Shown: positions 43,827 through 54,944 of the stretch, piece after piece | How positions within the stretch are numbered: the first letter of the stretch is position 1 | Layout: every line of letters begins with the position of its first letter | Source of the DNA: Bradyrhizobium sp. PSBB068 | GTDB lineage: Bacteria > Pseudomonadota > Alphaproteobacteria > Rhizobiales > Xanthobacteraceae | Direction: 5' to 3' | NCBI GenBank assembly: GCA_016839165.1 | Contig: CP069300.1 | Location: forward strand, 6,892,001-6,956,000 | Length of the DNA stretch: 64,000 nucleotides | The notes under the pieces: generated by a model | The model's database searches: none | The model's input: only the letters and a program-made list of their open reading frames with translations | Told to the model about the DNA's origin: nothing | Program-made: the position numbers and the translations under genes

Positions 43827-44306
43827 ATGAGCGACTTCGACCCCACCCAGCATCGCATGGTCCCCGCGCAGCGCTGGTTCGAGGATTTCGTGCTCGGCGA
43901 GCGCTTCGTGATTCCGAGCCGGACCCAGACCTCGGCCGTGTTCGCGGCGTTCCAGACCGCAAGCGGCGATACCCATCCGATCCATTACGACGTCGAGTAT
44001 TGCCGCAGCCGCGGCATGCCTGATTTGCTCGCGCACGGCTTCCAGACCCTGGTGCACACCGCGCCCGGCGCAGGGCTGTTTCCCTATGTCGTGGAGGAAT
44101 CGCTGATCGGCTTCCTGGAACAGTCGAGCAAGTTCCTCAAGCCGGTCTATGCCGGCGACACCATCTACCCGGCGCTGGAGGTGATCGAGCTGTCACCGGG
44201 CAAGACCACCGGCGTCGTGACGCTGCGCTCGACCGTGTACAACCAGCGCCGCGAGTTGGTGCTGGAAGGAATGCAGAAATTCTTGGTGCGGCGGCGGCCG
44301 AGCTAG
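43827..44306 (+). CDS. MaoC-like dehydratase (hotdog fold)
   Basis: A 159-residue hotdog protein. The hydratase motif AFQTASGDTHPIHYDVEYCR carries the catalytic Asp and His, and MPDLLAHGFQTL follows. These enzymes hydrate enoyl-CoA to (R)-3-hydroxyacyl-CoA or act on related thioesters. It seems to be a single gene upstream of the obgE block. Confidence 0.9.
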   Translation: MSDFDPTQHRMVPAQRWFEDFVLGERFVIPSRTQTSAVFAAFQTASGDTHPIHYDVEYCRSRGMPDLLAHGFQTLVHTAPGAGLFPYVVEESLIGFLEQSSKFLKPVYAGDTIYPALEVIELSPGKTTGVVTLRSTVYNQRRELVLEGMQKFLVRRRPS

Positions 44307-44350
44307 CAGCATGGTGAGATTAGGTCGAGCTGGATCGGCGTCAAAAGTTC

Positions 44351-44469
44351 ACCTCTCCCTTGGGAGAGGTCGATTTGCGCAGCAAATCGGGTGAGGGGTT
44401 GCGGTCTATCGAGAGAGCAAGAACCCTCACCCGGCGCTTCGCGCCGACCTCTCCCCGATGGGGAGAGGT
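44351..44469. repeat. REP/BIME-like palindromic repeat
   Basis: Starts ACCTCTCCCTTGGGAGAGGT and ends CTCCCCGATGGGGAGAGGT, with inner parts AAATCGGGTGAGGGG and CCCTCACCCGGCGC that pair with each other. Long imperfect palindrome between maoC-like and obgE genes. Confidence 0.8.
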
Positions 44470-44626
44470 CGACCGAGACCGCGCCAGCCGATTCAACTAA
44501 AACCCATCCCGCTTTCGCCGGGGCCGCAAAAAGGCTCGAAAATTAAGGCTTTTCGCCAAAGTCAGGGCCTTTCCGGGTTGCCGCAGCGGCCACCCTGCCC
44601 TAACTAGAGCACACCGGTGCTGATGA

Positions 44627-45772
<1,146 letters not shown>

Positions 45773-45839
45773 CGGCAACCAGACCTCCCATGCCACCTCG
45801 TGGCACCTTTTGCTTCCACCTTCCTGCCAGACCGAACCC

Positions 45840-46982
45840 ATGAAACGCCCCGCGCTCAAGAACTTTCGCCGCATCGTCGTCAAGGTCGGCTCGTCGCTGC
45901 TGGTCGATTCGCAGGCCGGCGAGGTGCACGCCTCCTGGCTCGCGGCGCTGGTCGAGGACATCGCAAAGCTGCACAAGCGCGGCTGCGAGGTCATGGTGGT
46001 GTCGTCGGGCTCGATCGCGCTCGGCCGCAGCCGCCTGAAGCTGCCGCGCGGCCCGCTGAAGCTCGAGGAGAGCCAGGCTGCCGCAGCCGTCGGCCAGATC
46101 GCGCTGGCGCGGATCTGGTCGGAGGTGCTCGGCCATCACGGCATCGGGGCCGGACAGATCCTGGTGACGCTGCAGGACACCGAGGAGCGCCGCCGCTACC
46201 TCAATGCGCGTTCGACGATCGCCAAGCTCTTGGAATGGGGCGCGGTGCCCGTGATCAACGAGAACGACACCGTCGCCACCACAGAGATCCGCTACGGCGA
46301 CAATGATCGTCTCGCCGCCCGCGTCGCCACCATGGCGAGCGCGGATCTCTTGATCCTGCTGTCCGACATCGACGGTCTCTACACCGCACCGCCCGCGGTC
46401 GATCCCGATGCGAAGCTGATTCCGGTGGTCGAGAGCATCACCTCGGAGATCGAGGGCATGGCCGGCTCGGCCGGCTCCGAGCTGTCGCGCGGCGGCATGA
46501 CCACCAAGATCGAGGCAGCCAAGATCGCGACCACCGCCGGCACCCACATGCTGATCGCCTCGGGCAAGATCGAGCACCCCCTGCAGGCGATCGCTGACGG
46601 CGGCCGCTGCACCTGGTTCCTGACCCCGGCCAATCCCGTCACCGCGCGCAAGCGCTGGATCGCGGGCTCGCTGGAGCCGAAGGGCACGCTGACCATCGAT
46701 GCCGGCGCAGTGGCCGCGCTGCGCGCCGGCAAGAGCCTGCTGCCGGCCGGCGTCGTCAGGGTCGACGGCCAGTTCGCGCGCGGCGATGCCGTGGTGGTGC
46801 GCGGCCCCGACACCCATGAGATCGGCCGCGGCCTCGTCGCCTACGACGCCGAGAACGCCGAGAAGATCAAGGGCCGCTCCTCGCCTGACGTGATGGCGAT
46901 TCTGGGCATCAGCGGCCGGTCCGAGATGATCCACCGCGACGACCTCGTGATCGGCCCGGCAGGCGCGATCCCGGCCAAGTAG
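45840..46982 (+). CDS. proB: Glutamate 5-kinase
   Basis: A 380-residue enzyme for the first step of proline synthesis (glutamate to glutamyl 5-phosphate). The amino-acid kinase domain starts [14 protein letters not shown] and contains [26 protein letters not shown] and the [17 protein letters not shown] segment. The C-terminal 100 residues are a PUA domain. Start 45840 fits the family better than the upstream frame. proA follows. Confidence 0.98.
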   Translation: MKRPALKNFRRIVVKVGSSLLVDSQAGEVHASWLAALVEDIAKLHKRGCEVMVVSSGSIALGRSRLKLPRGPLKLEESQAAAAVGQIALARIWSEVLGHHGIGAGQILVTLQDTEERRRYLNARSTIAKLLEWGAVPVINENDTVATTEIRYGDNDRLAARVATMASADLLILLSDIDGLYTAPPAVDPDAKLIPVVESITSEIEGMAGSAGSELSRGGMTTKIEAAKIATTAGTHMLIASGKIEHPLQAIADGGRCTWFLTPANPVTARKRWIAGSLEPKGTLTIDAGAVAALRAGKSLLPAGVVRVDGQFARGDAVVVRGPDTHEIGRGLVAYDAENAEKIKGRSSPDVMAILGISGRSEMIHRDDLVIGPAGAIPAK

Positions 46983-47114
46983 GGCCAAATAGAGCACTGA
47001 GTAGGCCATTGGCCGAGCGGGCGGCCTGCCGCCCACCTGCCATGCCGGTTCCGCGCCTCGCCACTCCCTAATTGCCATGCTAGAACATGGCCTTATTCCA
47101 AAGCTGGGACTTCC

Positions 47115-48407
47115 ATGAGCGCCCCCCTGAAGGCGATCGACGGCAACGCCGATCTCACCGCCCTGATGACCGACCTCGCCGCCAAGGCGCGCGCCGCCGC
47201 GCGCGTGCTGGCGCTGGCGCCGCCGGAGCAGAAGAACCGGGCGCTCGCCGCGATCGAACGCGCGATCCGCGCCAATGCGCCGGCCATTCTCGCCGCCAAT
47301 GCCGAGGATGTCGCCGAGGCGCGCGCGGGCGGCATGACCGCGGCCTTCGTCGACCGCCTGACGCTGACGCAGGCGCGCGTCGAGGCCATGGCCGATGGCG
47401 TCGCAACCGTGCGCGAGATCATCGATCCGGTCGGCGCCGTCACCGAAAGCTGGCAGCGGCCGAACGGCATGACCATCGAGCGCGTCCGCGTGCCGCTCGG
47501 CGTCATCGGCGTGATCTTCGAGAGCCGTCCCAACGTCGCCGCCGACGCCGGCGTGCTGTGCCTGAAGTCCGGCAACGCCGTGATCCTGCGCGGCGGCTCC
47601 GACAGCTTCCGCTCCTGCCGCGCGATCCATCAATGCCTGGTGCAGGGCCTGCGTGAAGCCGGCCTGCCCGAGGCCGCGATCACGCTGGTGCCGACCCGTG
47701 ACCGCACAGCCGTCGGCCTGATGCTGACCGGATTGAACGGCGGCATCGACGTGATCGTGCCGCGCGGCGGCAAGAGCCTGGTCGCGCGCGTCGAGGCGGA
47801 AGCGCGCGTTCCGGTGTTCGCGCATCTCGAAGGCGTCAACCACATCTACGTCGATGCCAGCGCCAGGCTCGATATGGCCAAGTCGGTCGTGCTGAACGCC
47901 AAGATGCGGCGTCCCGGGGTCTGCGGCGCGGTCGAGACCCTGCTGATCGATCGCAACGCAGCCGCGACGAAACTCAAACCGCTGGTCGAGCTGCTGATCG
48001 ACGCCGGTTGCGAGGTGCGCGGCGACGACATCGTGCAGGGCGTCGATGCCAGGGTGAAGCCCGCATCCGACGAGGACTGGACCACCGAATACGAGGACGC
48101 GATCATCTCGGCGAAGATCGTCGACAGCCTCGACGCCGCGATTGCGCATATCCAGAATCACGGCTCGCATCACACCGATGCGATCGTGACCGAGGATGCC
48201 GCAGCCGCGCAGCGATTCCTCAACGAGGTCGATTCGGCGATCGTGCTGCACAACGCCTCGACCCAGTTCGCCGATGGCGGCGAGTTCGGCTTCGGCGCGG
48301 AGATCGGCATTGCCACCGGCAAATTCCACGCCCGCGGGCCCGTCGGCGCCGAGCAGCTGACGAGCTTCAAGTACCGTGTCCACGGCTCCGGGCAGACACG
48401 GCCGTGA
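47115..48407 (+). CDS. proA: Glutamate-5-semialdehyde dehydrogenase
   Basis: A 430-residue NADPH-dependent reductase of glutamyl 5-phosphate, second step of proline synthesis. Recognisable segments are [34 protein letters not shown], the catalytic cysteine in [13 protein letters not shown] and [13 protein letters not shown]. It follows proB, as usual in this group. Confidence 0.98.
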   Translation: MSAPLKAIDGNADLTALMTDLAAKARAAARVLALAPPEQKNRALAAIERAIRANAPAILAANAEDVAEARAGGMTAAFVDRLTLTQARVEAMADGVATVREIIDPVGAVTESWQRPNGMTIERVRVPLGVIGVIFESRPNVAADAGVLCLKSGNAVILRGGSDSFRSCRAIHQCLVQGLREAGLPEAAITLVPTRDRTAVGLMLTGLNGGIDVIVPRGGKSLVARVEAEARVPVFAHLEGVNHIYVDASARLDMAKSVVLNAKMRRPGVCGAVETLLIDRNAAATKLKPLVELLIDAGCEVRGDDIVQGVDARVKPASDEDWTTEYEDAIISAKIVDSLDAAIAHIQNHGSHHTDAIVTEDAAAAQRFLNEVDSAIVLHNASTQFADGGEFGFGAEIGIATGKFHARGPVGAEQLTSFKYRVHGSGQTRP

Positions 48408-48410
48408 TCA

Positions 48411-49076
48411 TTGTCGCACGCGCACGGTAGACCCTTGCAGCAAGCTTCCACCGTGCCGTTGTCCGCGGCCCAGGCGCTTCCGTTCTACACCAACGGCATG
48501 CGCATCGGGCTGCTCGGCGGCTCGTTCAATCCGCCGCACGCCGCGCACCGCGCCATCAGCCTGTTCGCGCTGAAGCGCCTGCAGCTCGACCGCGTGTGGT
48601 GGCTGCTGACGCCGGGCAATCCGCTCAAGAACCATGACGGCCTGCATGCGCTCAACGAGCGCGCCGCGGCGGCGCGCCGCGTTGCCGACGATCCGCGCAT
48701 CGACATCTCTTGTCTCGAAGCTGTCATTGGCGTCAGCTACACTGTCGACACGATCATCCACTTGCGCCGTCGTGTCTCCGGCGTGCACTTTGTCTGGATC
48801 ATGGGCGCTGACAATCTCGCGCAATTTCATCGCTGGAAAGATTGGCGGCGCATCGCGTCCGATGTGCCGATTGCCGTGATCGACCGACCACCCCAGAGCT
48901 TCCGCGCCCTTGCCGCACCGGCGGCGCAGGCGCTCTCGCGCTATCGCATGCCCGAAAATCAGGCGACACGGCTGGCCGATCAGCAGGCGCCGGCCTGGGT
49001 GTTCCTGACAGGAATGAAATCCAATCTGTCTTCGACCGGACTGCGGAACCCGGACGGGAGCTGGAGAACGGCGTGA
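48411..49076 (+). CDS. nadD: Nicotinate-nucleotide adenylyltransferase
   Basis: Up to 221 residues; NAD synthesis enzyme joining ATP and nicotinate mononucleotide. The nucleotidyltransferase motif is [15 protein letters not shown] and the C-terminal ISTGxR-like motif is [16 protein letters not shown] and [15 protein letters not shown] are typical. Start uncertain: TTG 48411, GTG 48453 or ATG 48498 (giving 192 residues); none has a good ribosome-binding site. It begins 3 bases after proA in the longest form. Confidence 0.95.
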   Translation: MSHAHGRPLQQASTVPLSAAQALPFYTNGMRIGLLGGSFNPPHAAHRAISLFALKRLQLDRVWWLLTPGNPLKNHDGLHALNERAAAARRVADDPRIDISCLEAVIGVSYTVDTIIHLRRRVSGVHFVWIMGADNLAQFHRWKDWRRIASDVPIAVIDRPPQSFRALAAPAAQALSRYRMPENQATRLADQQAPAWVFLTGMKSNLSSTGLRNPDGSWRTA

Positions 49077-49197
49077 GGCGTAAAAGGGTTACTGGAATAT
49101 TGAAACCATTAACCCCACATGCCTAATATGGTGCGTGGGGCCGAGGATTCGGCAGCCCGCGATACAGTGAAAGGAATGGTCCCTGGCCACATCTGTA

Positions 49198-49647
49198 TTG
49201 TCAAAGTCTGTTTTACCCAAGGTTCCAAAGACTGCGCGTAAAACATCGACGAAAACCGCGGCCTTGCAGGCGCAACCGGACGCTGCCGAACTGAACGCTG
49301 CCAAACCGGATGCCGACAAGACGCTGAGCCTGGTCCTCTCTCGCCTCGATGACATGAAGGCGGAAGAGACGATCACCATCGACCTTCGCGGCAAATCCGC
49401 ATACTCCGACTACATGATCATCACCACCGGCCGGGCCAACCGGCACGTTGGTGCGATCGCGGAGAATGTGACGAAGAGCCTCAAGGAAAACGGGGTCAAG
49501 AACATCCATGTCGAGGGCTTGCCCAATTGCGACTGGGTGCTGATCGATTCCGGCGATGTGATCGTTCACGTGTTCAGGCCTGAGGTGCGTGAGTTCTACA
49601 ATCTCGAGCGGTTGTGGACTCAGAACCCGGCAGTCGCGGCGGTCTAA
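49198..49647 (+). CDS. rsfS: Ribosomal silencing factor RsfS
   Basis: A 149-residue protein from a TTG start. After a basic, alanine-rich N-terminal 45 residues comes the RsfS/Iojap domain: AEETITIDLRGKSAYSDYMI, TTGRANRHVGAIAENV, EGLPNCDWVLIDSGDVIVHV, ending REFYNLERLW. It binds L14 and blocks subunit joining during starvation. It sits between nadD and rlmH as in most bacteria. Confidence 0.96.
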   Translation: MSKSVLPKVPKTARKTSTKTAALQAQPDAAELNAAKPDADKTLSLVLSRLDDMKAEETITIDLRGKSAYSDYMIITTGRANRHVGAIAENVTKSLKENGVKNIHVEGLPNCDWVLIDSGDVIVHVFRPEVREFYNLERLWTQNPAVAAV

Positions 49648-49697
49648 CGGGTATCGAAGCCGATGCGAATCGGCTGCGGCGCAGCTAGTCTGCGCTG

Positions 49698-50180
49698 ATG
49701 CGTCTCGTCGTGATCTGCATCGGCCGCCTGAAACAGGGCCCTGAACGGGAGCTCGCCGAGCGTTACCGCGAGCGCTTCGAGGATATCGGCCGCAAGCTCG
49801 GCTTTCGCGGCCTCGAGGTTCATGAAATTCCGGAGAGCCGCGCGCGCGACACCGCCGCGCGTATCGCGGAAGAAGCCGCGGCGATCTCCGCATTGCTGCC
49901 GGAAAAGCATATGCTGGTCGCGCTCGACGAACGCGGCAAGAGCATCGACAGCGCAAGCTTTGCGCAGCAGCTCGGCCGCTGGCGCGACGAGGGGGCTGCA
50001 CATACTGCCTTCGTGATCGGCGGCGCCGACGGACTTTCGCCTGAATTGCAGCGCAAGGCTTCGTTGCGTATTGCATTCGGCTCCGCGACCTGGCCGCATC
50101 AAATGGTCCGCGTCATGCTTCTGGAACAGATTTATCGGGCCGCGACCATTTTGGCCGGCCATCCCTATCACCGCGCGTGA
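49698..50180 (+). CDS. rlmH: 23S rRNA (pseudouridine-1915 N3)-methyltransferase
   Basis: A 160-residue SPOUT-class methyltransferase. ALDERGKSIDS, FVIGGADGLSPE and HQMVRVMLLEQIYRA, ending PYHRA, are the conserved SAM-knot and C-terminal residues. It follows rsfS by 50 bases. Confidence 0.98.
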   Translation: MRLVVICIGRLKQGPERELAERYRERFEDIGRKLGFRGLEVHEIPESRARDTAARIAEEAAAISALLPEKHMLVALDERGKSIDSASFAQQLGRWRDEGAAHTAFVIGGADGLSPELQRKASLRIAFGSATWPHQMVRVMLLEQIYRAATILAGHPYHRA

Positions 50181-50217
50181 CACGGTGACGGACAGACAAA
50201 AGCGCTGAACAGCTCGG

Positions 50218-51594
50218 ATGCAGCACAAGCGAGACCAGCTCTTCGATCTTCGCGCCACGCGACGACGCTGGCTGTCCTTCCTGCTGCCGCCGTCGATTGC
50301 GCTCCTCGTCGCTTCGGCACATGCGCAGGCCCCATCACCGACGCCGCAGCCGGCGCAACAAGCCGCCACGACCGCAACATCCCCCGACGACGCCATCAAG
50401 CAGCGTGAGCAGGAGCTCGAGGCCGCGCGCGAGCAGCAGCGCAAGGCGACCGAGCTGCAGGACAAGCTGAAGGCCGACATCGCCGCGATCGGCCAGGACC
50501 GCAGCAAGCTCAACCAGCAGCTGATCGATATTGCCGGCCAGGTGCGCAGCGTCGAGACCCGTATCGCGGATGCCGAGGCACGCCTGCAGCCGCTCGACGG
50601 CCGCGAGCGCGAGATCCGCACCTCGCTCGATTCACGTCGCTCTGACGTGATCGAGGTGCTGGCGGCGTTGCAGCGCGCCGGACGACGCACCCCGCCGGCG
50701 CTGCTGGTGCGGCCCGAGGACGCGCTGCAATCGCTGCGCACCGCGATGCTGCTCGGCGCCGTGGTGCCGGAATTGCGCGTCCGCGCCGAGAAGCTTGCCG
50801 CGGATCTCGGCGAACTGGTCGCGCTGCGCAAGACCATCTCGACCGAGCGCGACGCACTGGCGGCCGACCGCGACAAGCTGCGGGAAGACCAGACCCGCCT
50901 GGCGGCGCTGGTCGACGAGCGGCAGCGGCAGCAGAGCGCGGCCGAAAAGGACATGGAGACCGAAGGCGCGCGCGCCATTGCGCTGTCCAAGCAGGCCGAC
51001 AATCTGCAGGGCCTGATCGCGAAGATGGAGCAGGACCTCAAGAGCGCGGCCAAGGCTGCCGCCACCGCCAGCCTCCAGGGAGCCCCGGCGACCGTTAACG
51101 GTAAGCCGAATTTGGGAGCGTTGAAGGATCCGGCCCGCATGAGCCCGGCGGTCGCCTTCGCCTCGGCCAAAGGCCTGTTCTCCTATCCCGTGAATGGCAC
51201 CAAGATTCGCGAATTTGGCGGTTCCGACGGCGCGGGGGGCGTACAAAAAGGCATTTCTTTGGCAGCCAAACCGGGCGCGCAGGTCACAACCCCGTGTGAC
51301 GGCTGGGTTGTTTACGCCGGTCCTTTCCGCAGCTATGGACAACTCTTGATCCTCAATGCCGGGGGCGGGTATCATGTCCTGATCGCCGGGATGGAGCGTA
51401 TTTCGGTAAACATCGGCCAGTTTGTACTCACGGGGGAGCCGGTTGCGACGATGGGATCGACATCCCAGGTTGCATCCATTCTCGCGACCAATGCGAGCCA
51501 GCCAGTGCTCTATGTCGAGTTCCGGAAAGACGGCACTCCAATCGATCCAGGTCCATGGTGGGCCGCAAATGAAGGCGAAAAGGTTCGCGGATGA
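50218..51594 (+). CDS. EnvC-like murein hydrolase activator (degenerate M23 domain)
   Basis: A 458-residue periplasmic protein with a signal peptide (hydrophobic 24-41, ending AHAQAP), long coiled coils (about 58-270) and a C-terminal LytM fold. Active M23 peptidases have HxxxD and HxH zinc ligands; here the first site reads VQKGISLAAK and the second GGGYHVLIAG, so zinc ligands are missing. This fits an EnvC-type activator of amidases in cell division. Its stop overlaps ctpA by ATGA. Confidence 0.9.
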   Translation: MQHKRDQLFDLRATRRRWLSFLLPPSIALLVASAHAQAPSPTPQPAQQAATTATSPDDAIKQREQELEAAREQQRKATELQDKLKADIAAIGQDRSKLNQQLIDIAGQVRSVETRIADAEARLQPLDGREREIRTSLDSRRSDVIEVLAALQRAGRRTPPALLVRPEDALQSLRTAMLLGAVVPELRVRAEKLAADLGELVALRKTISTERDALAADRDKLREDQTRLAALVDERQRQQSAAEKDMETEGARAIALSKQADNLQGLIAKMEQDLKSAAKAAATASLQGAPATVNGKPNLGALKDPARMSPAVAFASAKGLFSYPVNGTKIREFGGSDGAGGVQKGISLAAKPGAQVTTPCDGWVVYAGPFRSYGQLLILNAGGGYHVLIAGMERISVNIGQFVLTGEPVATMGSTSQVASILATNASQPVLYVEFRKDGTPIDPGPWWAANEGEKVRG

Positions 51595-52976
51595 TGCGCA
51601 AGACTTCGGTAATTCTCCTTAGCGCCGCCACCGGCGCGGCCCTGACGCTTTTCGTCACGCAGCCCCGCGCCGTGCTGATGGGATCGAGCGCGCGCGCCGC
51701 GACGTCGGACACCTACCGCCAGCTCAATCTGTTCGGCGACGTGTTCGAGCGTGTGCGCAGCGACTATGTCGAGAAGCCCGACGACTCCAAGCTGGTCGAA
51801 TCCGCGATCTCGGGCATGCTGTCCGGCCTCGATCCGCATTCGAGCTACATGGACGCCAAGAGCTTCCGCGACATGCAGGTGCAGACCCGCGGCGAGTTCG
51901 GCGGCCTCGGCATCGAAGTCACGATGGAGGACGGCCTGATCAAGGTGGTCTCGCCGATCGACGACACCCCGGCCTCGAAGGCCGGCATCATGGCCAACGA
52001 CATCATCACCACACTCGACGACGAGGCGGTGCAGGGCCTGACGCTGAACCAGGCCGTCGAGAAGATGCGCGGTCCGGTCAACACCAAGATCAAGCTCAAG
52101 ATCATCCGCAAGGGCCAGGACAATCCGATCGACGTCACGCTGGTGCGCGACAACATCCGCGTCCGCTCGGTGCGCGCACGCGTCGAGGCCGACGACATCG
52201 CCTATATCCGCATCACCACCTTCAACGAGCAGACCACCGAAGGCCTGAAGAAGGAGGTCGCCAATCTGCAGGGCCAGATCGGCGACAAGCTGAAGGGCTA
52301 CATCATCGACCTGCGCAACAACCCCGGCGGCCTGCTGGAAGAAGCGGTGACCGTGTCCGACGCCTTCCTCGAGCGCGGTGAGATCGTCTCGACCCGCGGC
52401 CGCAATGCCGAGGAAACCCAGCGCCGCACGGCGCATCCCGGCGACCTGACCAAGGGCAAGCCGGTCATCGTGCTGATCAACGGCGGCTCGGCATCGGCCT
52501 CCGAAATCGTCGCCGGTGCATTGCAGGACCACAAGCGTGCGACGCTGGTCGGCACCCGCTCGTTCGGCAAGGGCTCGGTGCAGACCATCATCCCGCTCGG
52601 CTCGGGCAACGGCGCGCTGCGCCTCACCACCGCGCGCTACTACACGCCGTCGGGCAAGTCGATCCAGGCCAAGGGCATCGTGCCCGACATCGAGGTGCTG
52701 CAGGACGTGCCGGAAGAGCTGAAGGCGCGCACCGACACCAAGGGCGAGGCTTCGCTGCGCGGCCATCTGAAGAACGACGGCGACGAGAAGACCGGCTCGC
52801 AGTCCTACGTCCCGCCGGACGCCAAGGACGACAAGGCGCTGAAGATGGCCGACGACCTGCTGCACGGCATCAAGTCGACCGCGAACACCACGCCGGCGCC
52901 GGCCGCCCCGTCCGGTGACAAGGCGCCCGGCGACAAGGCCGCCGCCGACAAGCCGGCCAACAAGTCCGCGAACTGA
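51591..52976 (+). CDS. ctpA: C-terminal processing peptidase (S41)
   Basis: A 461-residue exported protease with a signal anchor at the N-terminus, a PDZ domain (about 85-165) and the S41 catalytic core: Ser in INGGSASASEIVAGAL and Lys in GTRSFGKGSVQT. It trims periplasmic proteins, often cell wall hydrolase regulators. Translational coupling to the EnvC-like gene suggests they act in the same cell wall process. It ends in a Lys/Ala/Pro-rich tail and is followed by a terminator. Confidence 0.95.
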   Translation: MMRKTSVILLSAATGAALTLFVTQPRAVLMGSSARAATSDTYRQLNLFGDVFERVRSDYVEKPDDSKLVESAISGMLSGLDPHSSYMDAKSFRDMQVQTRGEFGGLGIEVTMEDGLIKVVSPIDDTPASKAGIMANDIITTLDDEAVQGLTLNQAVEKMRGPVNTKIKLKIIRKGQDNPIDVTLVRDNIRVRSVRARVEADDIAYIRITTFNEQTTEGLKKEVANLQGQIGDKLKGYIIDLRNNPGGLLEEAVTVSDAFLERGEIVSTRGRNAEETQRRTAHPGDLTKGKPVIVLINGGSASASEIVAGALQDHKRATLVGTRSFGKGSVQTIIPLGSGNGALRLTTARYYTPSGKSIQAKGIVPDIEVLQDVPEELKARTDTKGEASLRGHLKNDGDEKTGSQSYVPPDAKDDKALKMADDLLHGIKSTANTTPAPAAPSGDKAPGDKAAADKPANKSAN

Positions 52977-53000
52977 TCCGATCCAATCGACCAGGCGAAC

Positions 53001-53027
53001 AGGGCGGCCCTCGGGCCGCCCTTTCTG
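53001..53027 (+). terminator. Intrinsic terminator after ctpA
   Basis: AGGGCGGCCC and GGGCCGCCCT, a 10-bp perfect stem with a 2-base spacing, followed by a T-rich stretch, 24 bases after the ctpA stop. Confidence 0.85.
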
Positions 53028-53126
53028 CTTTCGGCATCCACCACTGTCCGTGCATTGCCGGGGCGGCCGGCGCGCGGGAAAGCACCGCATCGTGCTATCG
53101 TTTGCGCTGTTGATTCGGGGAGGGTC

Positions 53127-54341
53127 ATGGCAGAGGCGGCCGACGAACTGAGCACGCCGCTTGGGCAGCAGACCGTGGGCAGGACGCGCCGTTTCCGCCT
53201 GCCATTCACGGCGATGCAGGCGCTCGCCGTGCTGCTGGGGCTCGTGCTGGTCGGCTTCGTCGGCGTTGCGCTGTTCAACGACAACCCGCTCGGCGGCGAG
53301 CCGATGGCCCGCATCACTCTGCGCAATCCCCCACAAGCCGCTCCTGACGACAAGCAGGCCCCGGCGGGCCAGGCGACTGAGCCGGCGGTCAAATCCGTCG
53401 CGAAGACGCCGGCTGCCGCCAGCGACGCCAAAACCGTCACCATCATCGACGGCTCCAGCGGCAAGCGCCAGGATGTCGTGATCGGCGCCGGCGATCCGGC
53501 CGAGAAGGCTGACGGCGACGCACCGCCGCCGCTCGCGATGTCCGGTATCGATCCGCGTCTGCTGGAAAAGTCGCGCTACGGCATGATCCCGGCCGTCGCC
53601 GACGGCCTGAAACCGTTCACGGTCTATGCGGCCGAAGCCGACCGCGCCAAGGCGGCCCGGATGCCGGTGGTTGCCGTCGTGGTCGCCGGCCTCGGGGTCG
53701 GCGCCGCCAAGACCACTGACGCCATCATGAAGCTGCCGCCGGCCGTGACGCTGGCCTTCACGCCCTATGGCGCCGACCCCGGCAAGCTCGCGGAACGCGC
53801 CCGGGCGCAACGCCATGAGATCCTGCTGCAGATCCCGATGGAGCCGTTCGACTATCCCGACAACGATCCGGGGCCGCAAACCCTGCTGACCACGCTCAGC
53901 GGCGAACAGAACCTCGACCGGCTCTATTGGCACCTCAGCCGCCTGCAGGGCTATGCCGGGATCGCCAATTTCATGGGGGCCCGGTTCGTCGCGTCCGATC
54001 CCGTGATGCAGCCGATCGTGCGTGAAGCCGCCAAGCGCGGCCTCAGCTATTTCGACGACGGTTCCACCCCGCGCAGCGTCGCGCAGACCCTCTCCGCCGG
54101 CCAGTCGCTGCCGTTCGCGAAGGCCGATTTCGCCATCGACGCGGTTCCGACCTCGGCCGAGATCGACCGCGCCCTGGTCAAGCTGGAAACCATCGCCAAG
54201 GAACGCGGCACGGCCGTGGGCGTCGCCTCGGCGCTGCCGGTCTCGATCGAGCGGCTCGGCGCCTGGCTCAAGACACTGGACTCCAAGGGCATCATGCTTG
54301 TGCCATTGACAACGGCGATGCTGAAATCAAAATCGGGCTAA
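53127..54341 (+). CDS. Divergent polysaccharide deacetylase family protein (YibQ-like)
   Basis: A 404-residue protein with one N-terminal membrane helix (about 30-48), a disordered Ala/Pro-rich linker, and a YibQ-type (divergent polysaccharide deacetylase) domain from about residue 185: VVAVVVAGLGVGAAKTTDAI, LLQIPMEPFDYPDNDPG, NFMGARFVA, YFDDGSTPRS. The start at 53127 follows GGGGAGGG. It is regularly found after ctpA in alphaproteobacteria. Deacetylase activity is not proven; the usual metal-site Asp in the first motif is replaced by Ala (VVAGLG). Confidence 0.88.
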   Translation: MAEAADELSTPLGQQTVGRTRRFRLPFTAMQALAVLLGLVLVGFVGVALFNDNPLGGEPMARITLRNPPQAAPDDKQAPAGQATEPAVKSVAKTPAAASDAKTVTIIDGSSGKRQDVVIGAGDPAEKADGDAPPPLAMSGIDPRLLEKSRYGMIPAVADGLKPFTVYAAEADRAKAARMPVVAVVVAGLGVGAAKTTDAIMKLPPAVTLAFTPYGADPGKLAERARAQRHEILLQIPMEPFDYPDNDPGPQTLLTTLSGEQNLDRLYWHLSRLQGYAGIANFMGARFVASDPVMQPIVREAAKRGLSYFDDGSTPRSVAQTLSAGQSLPFAKADFAIDAVPTSAEIDRALVKLETIAKERGTAVGVASALPVSIERLGAWLKTLDSKGIMLVPLTTAMLKSKSG

Positions 54342-54419
54342 AGATCAATCTGTTGGTGCAGCATGACCTAGCCGGGGGGCCGGGTCTGATGGCATCGGGA
54401 AATGCGAGGTAGCGGCAGC

Positions 54420-54923
54420 ATGGCACGTTATGAGGACCTGCCCTATCGAACCTGTGTCGGCATCATGTTGCTCAATACGGCCGGACTGGTCTTCATCGGA
54501 CGCCGCGCCGGCGGCATCGAACATGTTGACGACGCGCATGTCTGGCAGATGCCGCAAGGCGGCGTCGATCCCGGCGAGGATACGTTTCAGGCGGCGCGAC
54601 GCGAACTCTATGAAGAGACCAGCATCAAGTCGGTGGAGAAGCTCGGCGAGGTCTCGGACTGGCTGATCTATGACATCCCGCGCACCGTCGCGGGCCGCGC
54701 CTGGAAGGGCCGCTACCGCGGCCAGCGGCAGAAGTGGTTCGCATTGCGCTTCACCGGCAACGAGAGCGAGATCAACGTCGCCAACCCCGGCGGCGGCCAC
54801 AAGGCCGAGTTCATCACCTGGCGCTGGGAGCCGATGAAGAATCTGCCGGAGCTGATTGTGCCGTTCAAGCGGCCGGTCTACGAGCGCGTCGTGAAGGAAT
54901 TCGCCGCTCTGGCTGCCAAATAG
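54420..54923 (+). CDS. rppH: RNA pyrophosphohydrolase (Nudix)
   Basis: A 167-residue RppH-type Nudix enzyme that removes pyrophosphate from RNA 5' ends. It has [13 protein letters not shown] at the start of the Nudix box and [11 protein letters not shown] at its end, and [12 protein letters not shown], characteristic of RppH. The start at 54420 is chosen over an upstream Met. A second gene of the same family follows 21 bases later. Confidence 0.93.
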   Translation: MARYEDLPYRTCVGIMLLNTAGLVFIGRRAGGIEHVDDAHVWQMPQGGVDPGEDTFQAARRELYEETSIKSVEKLGEVSDWLIYDIPRTVAGRAWKGRYRGQRQKWFALRFTGNESEINVANPGGGHKAEFITWRWEPMKNLPELIVPFKRPVYERVVKEFAALAAK

Positions 54924-54944
54924 ACCCACGACGTACCAACCGAG

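Noticed and set aside
51510..53933. An 807-codon open frame on the minus strand
   Set aside because: Antisense to ctpA and the YibQ-like gene; low-complexity composition and no recognisable domain.
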